DNA from: Oscillospiraceae bacterium
GTDB taxonomy: Bacteria; Bacillota; Clostridia; Oscillospirales; Ruminococcaceae
Length of the DNA: 46,208 bases
Assembly: GCA_024695445.1 (NCBI GenBank)
Contig: JAILIG010000053.1
Coordinates: forward strand, 1-46,208
Direction of reading: 5' to 3'
Shown: positions 39,677 through 46,208 of the stretch, piece after piece
How positions within the stretch are numbered: position 1 is the stretch's first letter
Layout: each line of letters begins with the position of its first letter
The notes under the pieces: generated by a model
Database searches by the model: none
Told to the model about the DNA's origin: nothing
The model's input: only the letters and a program-made list of their open reading frames with translations
Position numbers and translations under genes: made by a program

Positions 39677-40660
39677 TCACGGGTTTCGTGCGAGATACTC
39701 CGCGACCAGCGCCTCGGCCTCGCGGTAGGAGCTGAGCGACGCCGAACGCGCCCGGAAGGCCGCTGCGCCGGGGTATCCGCGCAGATACCAGAGTGCGTGT
39801 TTCCTGGCCTCCCGCATGGCGAGTGCCTCCGACTTCCCGCTCGTGTCGAGGATCATACGGATGTGCCGCAGCATCTCCCGCAGCCGTTCTGCGACGGGTG
39901 GCGCTTTAAATGGTTCCCCGCGGACGGCGGCAGCGATTTCCTCGAAAATCCAGGGGTTTCCGTAGGTCGCACGCCCGACCATGACGAGGTCGCAGCCAGT
40001 CTCCTCATACATCCGCACCGCGTCTGCGCCGCAAGTGACATCGCCGTTTCCGATGACCGGCACGGAAACGGCCGCCTTGACTGCCGCAATCGGCTTCCAG
40101 TCGGCTTCTCCGGCATAAAACTGCATCCGCGTTCTGCCGTGTACCGTGATCGCCGCCGCGCCGGCCGCTTCCATGCGCTTTGCGAACTCGACGGCGTTGA
40201 TGCTGGCGCGGTCCCAGCCGATCCGCATTTTCACGGTGACGGGAACGCTGCCCGCAGCGCTGTTCACGGCCGCGGACAGCACCTGTTCGGCGATATCCGG
40301 TGTTTTCATCAGCGCACTGCCCGCGCCCTGCGAGACGACCTTCGGCACGGGGCATCCCATGTTGAGGTCAATCCAGTCCGGGTGAAAGGGGAGCATTTTC
40401 TGCACGGCCTCGGCAATAAATTCCGGCTCTGCGCCGAAAAGCTGAAGGCCCATCGGGCGCTCCGCATCCGTGATGCGGCAAAGCTCGGCGCTGCCGCGGC
40501 TGCCGTAGCAGAGTCCTTTTGCCGAGACGAGCTCGCCGGTCGTCATGCAGGCACCGTGCTGTACGCAGAGCGTGCGGTATGCACTGTCCGCGACCGACGC
40601 CATCGGCGCCAGCGCGGCCGTCTGCGGGACGGTCTGCCCCGCGATCAAAACTGTTTTCAT
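39677..40660 (-). CDS. dus: tRNA-dihydrouridine synthase (DusB-like)
   Basis: The 327-residue flavin enzyme reduces uridine in tRNA. Its TIM barrel shows APMASVADSAYR, the active cysteine in LNMGCPVPKV, KMRIGWD, ITVHGRTRMQFYAG, PVIGNGDV and MVGRATYGNPWIF, then a C-terminal helical tRNA-binding domain. GAGGA supports the ATG at 40660. It ends the series that begins at the SRP RNA and follows the amidohydrolase by 49 bases. The downstream 210 bases (to the FHA gene) hold only that gene's promoter; no clear terminator is seen. Confidence 0.94.
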   Translation of the reverse strand: MKTVLIAGQTVPQTAALAPMASVADSAYRTLCVQHGACMTTGELVSAKGLCYGSRGSAELCRITDAERPMGLQLFGAEPEFIAEAVQKMLPFHPDWIDLNMGCPVPKVVSQGAGSALMKTPDIAEQVLSAAVNSAAGSVPVTVKMRIGWDRASINAVEFAKRMEAAGAAAITVHGRTRMQFYAGEADWKPIAAVKAAVSVPVIGNGDVTCGADAVRMYEETGCDLVMVGRATYGNPWIFEEIAAAVRGEPFKAPPVAERLREMLRHIRMILDTSGKSEALAMREARKHALWYLRGYPGAAAFRARSASLSSYREAEALVAEYLARNP

Positions 40661-40709
40661 AGGTCTGATTCCTCGGTTCCGGCAGAGCCGGATGATGTGC
40701 CGCGGTCTG

Positions 40710-41546
40710 TCATGCTCCGGCGAGCAGCCGTTCCGCGTTTTCGTGCGTGATGAGACTGAGCTCTTGTTCCGTCAGGTCAAGCGACTGCAGGAAGAGGAGC
40801 GTATCGGCGGGGTTCTCCCACGGGGAATCCGAGCCGAAAAGGATTTTCTCCGCCCCGTGCGCCCGGATCATGCGAGCGGCCTGCTCCGGCGGCAGGAAAT
40901 CGCGGACAAATGCCGTGTCAAAGAGGATATCCGTGCCGACCAGATACCGCTCGGCATCGTCCCACTGCTGCCAGCCGCCCATATGTGCGGCAATGAGCCG
41001 GCTGCCGTCGATGCCGCTTCTGAGCAGCCGGCTGATCTGCTTTGGCGTCGCATAGTAGGGCGGCGGCAGGCCGATGTCCGCGCCGGCGTGGAACAGCACG
41101 AGCAGGCCGAGCGAGACCGCATAGGCGATGATGCGGCGGAATTCGGCGCCGTCAATCGCATACTGCTGAAACTGCGGATGCAGCTTGATGCCGGAAAAGC
41201 CCGCTGCGGCGATGCCGTCCAGAACGGTCTTCCAGTCGGGATCTGCGGGGTGCAGTGTCGCAAAAGAGCAGAGCCGGCCGTCTGATGCCGCACGGATTTC
41301 CGCTGCAAAGCGATTGATCGCAGCCGTCTGATGCGGCTTCGTCGCAATGTGCAGGCAGACGCTTTTGTCCACGCCCGCCGCGTCCATCGAGTCAAGGAGC
41401 GCTTTGACGGTCAGCTCCCGGAAATTGAGCTGCTCGCCCTTCCGGTAATCGGCGCCCTGCTCGCGGTATACGCCGGCAATCAGCGCGTCGCGGGCACGGT
41501 CTGCGATCTGCTTCGCAAACACATGGGTGTGAAAATCAATCAGCAT
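40710..41546 (-). CDS. metal-dependent amidohydrolase (Amidohydro_2 family)
   Basis: The 278-residue TIM-barrel hydrolase carries DFHTHVF at the N-terminus (metal-binding H-x-H), GIKLHPQFQ, LFHAG, AAHMGG and the catalytic aspartate region LFGSDSPW. Related enzymes include decarboxylases and lactonases; the substrate is unknown. AGGAG supports the ATG. It follows the HAD gene by 52 bases on the same strand. Confidence 0.85.
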   Translation of the reverse strand: MLIDFHTHVFAKQIADRARDALIAGVYREQGADYRKGEQLNFRELTVKALLDSMDAAGVDKSVCLHIATKPHQTAAINRFAAEIRAASDGRLCSFATLHPADPDWKTVLDGIAAAGFSGIKLHPQFQQYAIDGAEFRRIIAYAVSLGLLVLFHAGADIGLPPPYYATPKQISRLLRSGIDGSRLIAAHMGGWQQWDDAERYLVGTDILFDTAFVRDFLPPEQAARMIRAHGAEKILFGSDSPWENPADTLLFLQSLDLTEQELSLITHENAERLLAGA

Positions 41547-41598
41547 AAAAAACTCCTGTCAGACGAAAAGAGGAAGACGCTCCTGCCGGATGTCTCCC

Positions 41599-42267
41599 TC
41601 AACTGCCGTCTTGAAATTCTGAGAAAAAGGCGGGCGAATTCAGCTCCGCCCAGTGTTCTGCCGTCCGGTCGCAGACCGCACAGATTTCGTTCCACTCCGC
41701 CGCAGCCGCACTGTCACGGAAGCCGACCGCATAAAACCCGGCCTGCTTCGCGGTTTTCGCAGCGTAGAGCGCATCCTCGATGACCATGCACGATGCCGGC
41801 TCCGCCTGAAGCAGCTCCGCGCCGCGCAGATAGAGGTCGGGGCGGTGCTTGCCGGGCAGACCGTCCTCGGTCGTCAGCAGAAACCGGAACAGATGCCGGA
41901 TATTCAGCCGTTCGAGCGCTGCCTCCAGCAGCCGCCGGTAGGTCACGCTTGCCAGCCCGAAGGGAATGTCCCGCTCCGCGAGTGCGTGCAGGAAATCCGC
42001 CGCACCGGGCTTGAGCTGCAGGCGGCTACGGTATTCCTCCGCAGCGAGCGCCTCACATTCCGCCATGACGGCGGCGGGGGACATGGCGAGCGGAAACCGT
42101 TCCGCATAATAGCTTGCGGCGTCCTCCACGGTCATGTTCTTGACCGCCTCGGTCACATCGGGCGGCGGCTCGATGCCGTGGAGCCGCAGAAACCGCAGAT
42201 CGAGCTCGTGCCACATCGGCATGGAGTCGAGCAGCGTGCCGTCCAGATCAAAAATGATGCCGCGCAT
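41599..42267 (-). CDS. HAD-family phosphatase / beta-phosphoglucomutase-like
   Basis: The 222-residue protein has HAD motif I FDLDGTLLDS, motif II GLASVT, motif III lysine in GKHRPDLYL and motif IV VIEDALYAAK. The helical cap of about 65 residues is inserted after motif I, as in subfamily IA enzymes. Substrate unknown. The start is three bases after the recR stop, with no strong ribosome site, so it is likely coupled to recR translation. Confidence 0.88.
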   Translation of the reverse strand: MRGIIFDLDGTLLDSMPMWHELDLRFLRLHGIEPPPDVTEAVKNMTVEDAASYYAERFPLAMSPAAVMAECEALAAEEYRSRLQLKPGAADFLHALAERDIPFGLASVTYRRLLEAALERLNIRHLFRFLLTTEDGLPGKHRPDLYLRGAELLQAEPASCMVIEDALYAAKTAKQAGFYAVGFRDSAAAAEWNEICAVCDRTAEHWAELNSPAFFSEFQDGS

Positions 42268-42270
42268 CGC

Positions 42271-42873
42271 TCACATCTCGCTGCGGTTCGTGAGGGCGCG
42301 GTAGAGCGTCACCTCGTCGGTGTATTCGATGACACCGCCGACCGGCAGGCCGAAAGCAAGTCTTGTCACGCGGACATCGAGCGGCTTGCAGAGGCGGGAG
42401 AGGTACATGGCCGTCGCCTCGCCCTCGATGCTCGGATTCGTCGCCATGATGATCTCCGAGATGCCGCCCTCGCGGATGCGCTCCAGAAGCTGCTGGATGC
42501 GCAGATGTTCGGGCGTGATGCCGTCCAGCGGCGAAATCAGCCCGTGCAGCACATGGTACACGCCCTGATATTCATGCGTGCGCTCGATCGCGGCGACATC
42601 CTTCGGTCCCTCGACGACGCAGACCGTGCTCCGGTCGCGCTTTACATTGCTGCAGATCGGGCAGATCTCCTGCTCGGTGAGGTTCTGGCAGACGGGGCAG
42701 TCATGGATCTGCGTTTTCGCGGCGAGAATGGCCGCGGCAAATGCCTCCGCATCCTCCTGCGGCATTTCCATGACGGCGTACGCAAGGCGCTGCGCGGTTT
42801 TCATGCCGATACCGGGCAGCGCTGCGAATTTTTCTGCCAGAACAACCAGCGGGAGTGCGCTGAAGCTGTCCAT
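42271..42873 (-). CDS. recR: recombination mediator RecR
   Basis: RecR works with RecO and RecF to load RecA at gaps. The 200-residue protein shows the helix-hairpin-helix LPGIGMKTAQRLAY, the zinc finger CPVCQNLTEQEICPIC, the Toprim core VCVVEGPKDVAAIE and the C-terminal Walker-like segment. It starts three bases after the ybaB stop, without a clear ribosome site of its own, consistent with coupling. The dnaX-ybaB-recR order is conserved in Firmicutes. Confidence 0.97.
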   Translation of the reverse strand: MDSFSALPLVVLAEKFAALPGIGMKTAQRLAYAVMEMPQEDAEAFAAAILAAKTQIHDCPVCQNLTEQEICPICSNVKRDRSTVCVVEGPKDVAAIERTHEYQGVYHVLHGLISPLDGITPEHLRIQQLLERIREGGISEIIMATNPSIEGEATAMYLSRLCKPLDVRVTRLAFGLPVGGVIEYTDEVTLYRALTNRSEM

Positions 42874-42876
42874 AAA

Positions 42877-43224
42877 TCAGAAGAGGCCCGGAAGTGCGAC
42901 GCCGCCGGTGATCTTGCTCATCTCGTGCTCCGTGGTCTGCTCGACGGTGTTGATTGCCTCGTTGACCGCACTGATGATGAGATCCTGAAGCATCTCGATG
43001 TCCTCAGGATCGACGACCTCCGGCTTCAGCTCGATGGACTGGAGCGTCTTCTTGCCGGTGACGGTGACGGTGACGGCGCCGCCGCCCGCTGCTGCGGTAA
43101 AGCTGCGCTGCTCAATCTCCTCCTGCAGAGCGGTGATCTGATCCTGCATTTTCTTTGCCTGATGGATCATGGCGTTCATGTCCTGGCCGCCGCCCTGGAA
43201 CTGCTTCGGTACTCTGGCTTTCAT
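42877..43224 (-). CDS. ybaB: nucleoid-associated protein YbaB/EbfC family
   Basis: This 115-residue protein binds DNA as a tweezer-like dimer. It shows QGGGQDMNAMIHQAKKMQ, the coiled helix ALQEEIEQRSF, the central sheet GGGAVTVTVTGKKTLQSIELKPEVVDPEDIEMLQDLI and a C-terminal helix NTVEQTTEHEMSKI. AAGGAG precedes the ATG. The 85-base gap to dnaX holds a possible weak promoter (TTGTTT, then TATCAT). Confidence 0.95.
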   Translation of the reverse strand: MKARVPKQFQGGGQDMNAMIHQAKKMQDQITALQEEIEQRSFTAAAGGGAVTVTVTGKKTLQSIELKPEVVDPEDIEMLQDLIISAVNEAINTVEQTTEHEMSKITGGVALPGLF

Positions 43225-43309
43225 ATTGATTTCTCCTTACATTCAAATGATATTTTGCCGTATCTACGGCGATTATGATAAACTGCGATGCAGCTTACAA
43301 ACAATTTGT

Positions 43310-44905
43310 TCAGGGGTGATTCTGCTCCGTGACCTCGATGCCCTGTGTCCGTGCGCGGCTGAGCAGCACATCGGCGGGCGCGGTCTTTTCCTCCTCGGAT
43401 TCGACGCATTTATAGCGGATGGCGAATTTCTTTCCGAGGACCTTCTGTGCCGCGGCACCGAGCGTGGCCGCATCCTTTGCGGTGAACAGCTCCTTGAAGA
43501 GCCGGCTGCGGACGATCATCAGCAGGATGTTCTTGTCCTCGATGACATAGGCCTCCGAGCCCTGCAGCAGGCCGGAAACCGAGGGATTGACCTCGTGAAA
43601 ATGCTCCAGCACGCTCTGCCAGTCCCGCACCGGCGTATACTGCGCGGTGTCGGTTTTGCCCTGCACCTGAAGGTTCTGGGCGGGGGCGCTGTGCTGTCTC
43701 TGCGGACGGGCCGCAGCGGCAGACTGTGCGGGAATGCCGTTCTGCCGGAGCGCCTCCAGGGCTGCCTCCAGTGCGCTGATGCGTTCGGTCAGCGCGGAAA
43801 CATCGCCCTGCTGTGTGCGCAGATCGCTGCACAGCCGGATCAAGGTCATTTCCAGCTCCATGCGGCGGTTTCCGGCACGCGTCATGCGGTCGCAGCAGGC
43901 CCGGACGGCGGAGAGCGCCTCCAGTACGGCACCGAGCGTCATCTGCCCGGACAGCGCACGGAGCGCTTCCAGATCTCCCGGCATGATGTCCGGCAGTGCG
44001 GCGGAATCGGGCGCAGTTTTCAGCAGCATGATGCAGCGGAGCTGCGCGGAGATCTCGTCGGCAAAGCGCGTCATGTCCTTGGACTGCCGGTAGAGCAGGT
44101 CGATGCGTTCGAGCGCGGCCGCGGCGTCATGTGCCGCAACGGCGCGGAGCACCTCAAACACGGATTCCGTTCCCGCGACGCCGACCGCTTCCTCGACGGT
44201 TTCGGTGCCGATTTCGTCCGAGACGGCGGCACACTGGTCGAGCAGGCTCAGCGCGTCACGCATTCCGCCGTCCGACAGCACGGCAATGCGGTGCGCGGCG
44301 GCGTCTGTGACGGTAAAATCCTCATGCGAGGCGATATACTGGATTCTGCCGGCGATATCGGCCGGGAGAATCCTGCGGAAATCAAAGCGCTGGCAGCGTG
44401 AAAGAATCGTCGCCGGCACCTTGTGAATCTCAGTGGTTGCAAAGATGAACTTGACATAGGCGGGCGGTTCCTCGATCATCTTGAGCAGCGCGTTGAACGC
44501 GCCGGCAGACATCATGTGAACCTCGTCGATGATATACACCTTATACTGGCAGCGCACGGGGAGAAAGGCCGCGTTGTCGCGCAGACCGCGCACCTCGTCC
44601 ACGCCGTTGTTGGAGGCGCCGTCGATTTCGATGAGATCGGTCAGCGCGCCGGCATCGGCATCGCGGCAGATCTCGCATTCCAGACAGGGGTTGCCGTCCA
44701 CCGGATGCAGGCAGTTGACTGCCTTCGCAAAGATTCTGGCGCAGGTGGTCTTGCCCGTGCCGCGTGAGCCGGTGAAAAGGTAGGCGTGTGCGGTTTTCCC
44801 GCGCAGAATCTGATTTTTCAGAGTTCTGGTGATATGCGGCTGCGCCACGATGTCATCAAAGGACTGCGGCCGCCATTTGCGATACAGTGCTTCGTATGCA
44901 GCCAT
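43310..44905 (-). CDS. dnaX: DNA polymerase III gamma/tau subunit DnaX
   Basis: DnaX is the clamp-loader ATPase that links the replicative polymerase. The 531-residue protein has YRKWRPQSFDDIVAQ, Walker A GSRGTGKT, a four-cysteine zinc module (CLHPVDGNPCLECEICRD), the DEVHMMS Walker B and SRC-type SRCQRFDFRR. Domain III and a variable C-terminus follow. AAAGGAG precedes the ATG. No A-rich frameshift signal of the E. coli kind was seen, so one product is likely. Confidence 0.97.
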   Translation of the reverse strand: MAAYEALYRKWRPQSFDDIVAQPHITRTLKNQILRGKTAHAYLFTGSRGTGKTTCARIFAKAVNCLHPVDGNPCLECEICRDADAGALTDLIEIDGASNNGVDEVRGLRDNAAFLPVRCQYKVYIIDEVHMMSAGAFNALLKMIEEPPAYVKFIFATTEIHKVPATILSRCQRFDFRRILPADIAGRIQYIASHEDFTVTDAAAHRIAVLSDGGMRDALSLLDQCAAVSDEIGTETVEEAVGVAGTESVFEVLRAVAAHDAAAALERIDLLYRQSKDMTRFADEISAQLRCIMLLKTAPDSAALPDIMPGDLEALRALSGQMTLGAVLEALSAVRACCDRMTRAGNRRMELEMTLIRLCSDLRTQQGDVSALTERISALEAALEALRQNGIPAQSAAAARPQRQHSAPAQNLQVQGKTDTAQYTPVRDWQSVLEHFHEVNPSVSGLLQGSEAYVIEDKNILLMIVRSRLFKELFTAKDAATLGAAAQKVLGKKFAIRYKCVESEEEKTAPADVLLSRARTQGIEVTEQNHP

Positions 44906-44928
44906 CGCGCTGCTCCTTTCGGCAAAAA

Positions 44929-46023
44929 TCAGTCGGAATCCGGTTCCTTGTCTTCGGGTACCGCTTCAAAACGGGCTTCGCCGTCCGCCGAAGCAGTCCC
45001 GTCCTCCGCATCCTGCGGCAAGGGCAGCTCCTCCTGCGGTGCCTCCACGGAAGGTGTGTCCGGCATTTCGAGTTCCGGGGTGTCCGGCAGGTCGGGAACG
45101 GTCAGGTCGGCATCGGGCGGTGCCGTCTGCGGCAGCGTCCAGTTCCAGTCCGGATGCTGTGCCTTGCATTCCGCGAGCGTGCGGTCATAGACCGCCTTGT
45201 AATCGTCGGGGGCCTCCACGCCGCTGAGCAGCGCGCGCATCCGGAGCGCCTGTGCCTGCGGAAACTGTCCCGCCAGCAGCGCGGCAATCGACATTCCGCT
45301 CAGCGCATAGGGGACGCAGACGCCCTTTCCCAGCGAACGGCGGAACCACTTTGCCGCCTCACGCGGGGCATTCTGCCGGATGTAGAGGAAGCCGACATCG
45401 GCGTAGATATGGTCGAAATCGAACGGGAGCTCTGCGTCGAGCAGCTCCTGATAGATGTCAAATGCGCGGTCGTAATCGCCGGACTGCTCGCAGCTCCGTG
45501 CCTCAAAGAGCATGGCGTGGGGCTTGGAAAAGCCGTTTTCCTGCGCACGCCGGAAATGATAGGCGGCGTTTGCGGGTGTTTTGAGGAGCTGATAGCAGCG
45601 CCCGATGTAAAATGCGAGCACGCCGGTCTCCTCCCTGCTCATTTCAAAGTCCTGCACCGCGAGAAAATGGTCGAGTGCCTGACGCACCTCACCGGCGGCG
45701 CATTCCTGCATGGCGCGGCAAAACAGCCTGTCCCGCTTGCCGAAGCCGCCGAAGCTTTTTCCGACCAGCTCCCCGTCGATGCGGGAAAAGGCGTGGACAA
45801 GCTGCCTGCGCAGAATGAAGCAGACCACGGCAAAGCAGACCGCGTACACGAGCAGGAACAGCGCAAACAGGAACGATGCCTCCCGTCCCTCGCGGACACG
45901 CGCCGGCAGTCCGTGCGACGAGAAGAGCATCAGGCCGACCGCGTCGATCAGGACGGCGGGCGGCGAGGAAAGCAGTGCGGCAGCAAGAAGCTGACGAATC
46001 AGCCGTCTGAACCGATCGACCAT
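44929..46023 (-). CDS. membrane protein with TPR repeats
   Basis: The 364-residue protein has two N-terminal membrane helices (about 10-33 and 46-71) and then repeated helix pairs of TPR type (FYIGRCYQLLKTPANAAYHFRRA, then EARSCEQSGDYDRAFDIYQELL and YADVGFLYIRQNAPREAAKWFRRS). The tail is long, acidic and Pro-rich (from about 290), with LPDTPELEMPDTPS. I cannot name a function. It is inserted between the SRP RNA and dnaX, where other Firmicutes usually have no such gene. GGAGGAGG eight bases ahead supports the ATG at 46023. Confidence 0.82.
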   Translation of the reverse strand: MVDRFRRLIRQLLAAALLSSPPAVLIDAVGLMLFSSHGLPARVREGREASFLFALFLLVYAVCFAVVCFILRRQLVHAFSRIDGELVGKSFGGFGKRDRLFCRAMQECAAGEVRQALDHFLAVQDFEMSREETGVLAFYIGRCYQLLKTPANAAYHFRRAQENGFSKPHAMLFEARSCEQSGDYDRAFDIYQELLDAELPFDFDHIYADVGFLYIRQNAPREAAKWFRRSLGKGVCVPYALSGMSIAALLAGQFPQAQALRMRALLSGVEAPDDYKAVYDRTLAECKAQHPDWNWTLPQTAPPDADLTVPDLPDTPELEMPDTPSVEAPQEELPLPQDAEDGTASADGEARFEAVPEDKEPDSD

Positions 46024-46070
46024 AAGTCAGCCCTCCTCCGCATCAGCGCATCAATTACAGAATACAGAAA

Positions 46071-46197
46071 TTCCGGAGCATAGGTGTGCAGGCTGACTGC
46101 GGCACGCCCAGCGATCCGCTTAATGCTGCTCGGTTCCCCGCCTGACATGGTTCACGGTGCTTAGCTGCACAGGGCCCGCACACCTATAATCCGGAAT
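46071..46197 (-). ncRNA. ffs: signal recognition particle RNA (small bacterial type)
   Basis: On the minus strand the conserved domain IV core can be read: GTGAACCATGTCAGGCGG, the GGAA tetraloop and CCGAGCAGCATTAAG, where Ffh binds. The ends TTCCGGA...AGGTGTGC and GCACACCTA...TCCGGAA pair to close the molecule. The location upstream of dnaX is the usual Firmicute place. The promoter would lie beyond the right edge of the window. Confidence 0.9.
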
Positions 46198-46208
46198 TCC
46201 CAGATATT

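Noticed and set aside
43257-43270. Palindrome GCCGTATCTACGGC upstream of ybaB
   Set aside because: It is short, with a two-base loop and no T tract; it is too common a pattern to claim as an operator or terminator.

Overview
The window looks like chromosomal DNA from an anaerobic, spore-forming Firmicute of the Ruminococcus / Oscillospiraceae kind. Four things point there. A cotJABC spore-coat operon is present. A SCIFF (six cysteines in forty-five) peptide sits beside its radical-SAM maturase. Two secreted proteins end in type I dockerin repeats, as in cellulosome builders. The SRP RNA - dnaX - ybaB - recR order is typical of Firmicutes. Most promoters seen are close to the sigma-A consensus with 17-bp spacers. 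No tRNA, rRNA, CRISPR array, insertion sequence or prophage was seen, and no gene-free stretch exceeds about 285 bases.

Region 1 (1-8.94 kb, plus strand) is an aromatic amino acid operon: aroB, aroA, a GNAT acetyltransferase, an NAD-dependent epimerase, aroC, a lipoprotein, pheA (chorismate mutase / prephenate dehydratase), an aroE-aroK fusion and aroQ. Together these cover every step from DAHP to phenylpyruvate; DAHP synthase is not in the window. A strong terminator inside a dispersed repeat closes the operon.

Region 2 (9.0-14.6 kb) holds a GtrA-like membrane protein (minus) and, divergently, the SCIFF precursor scfA and maturase scfB, split by an attenuator-like hairpin. A large fused ATPase-permease ABC transporter follows, with a direct repeat at its promoter.

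Region 3 (14.7-23.9 kb) is housekeeping and envelope: rplM-rpsI, a membrane protein, a MazF toxin without a visible antitoxin, cotJABC, a membrane-anchored Ser/Thr-rich protein, mnmA, a seven-TM HD-GYP protein, a 47-residue membrane peptide and a NodB deacetylase.

Region 4 (24-31 kb, minus) has a BspA-like leucine-rich-repeat protein, a zinc-ribbon membrane protein paired with an SPFH/zinc-ribbon protein (like B. subtilis ydjG/ydjI), and glycogen phosphorylase.

Region 5 (31-39.5 kb) contains a secreted multidomain dockerin protein (plus) facing an FHA - FtsW/RodA - PBP - CotH-dockerin operon (minus). The operon links cell-wall synthesis to a secreted CotH-type kinase carrying a dockerin, and is the most unusual grouping here.

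Region 6 (39.7-46.2 kb, minus) is SRP RNA, a TPR protein, dnaX, ybaB, recR, a HAD phosphatase, an amidohydrolase and a dihydrouridine synthase.
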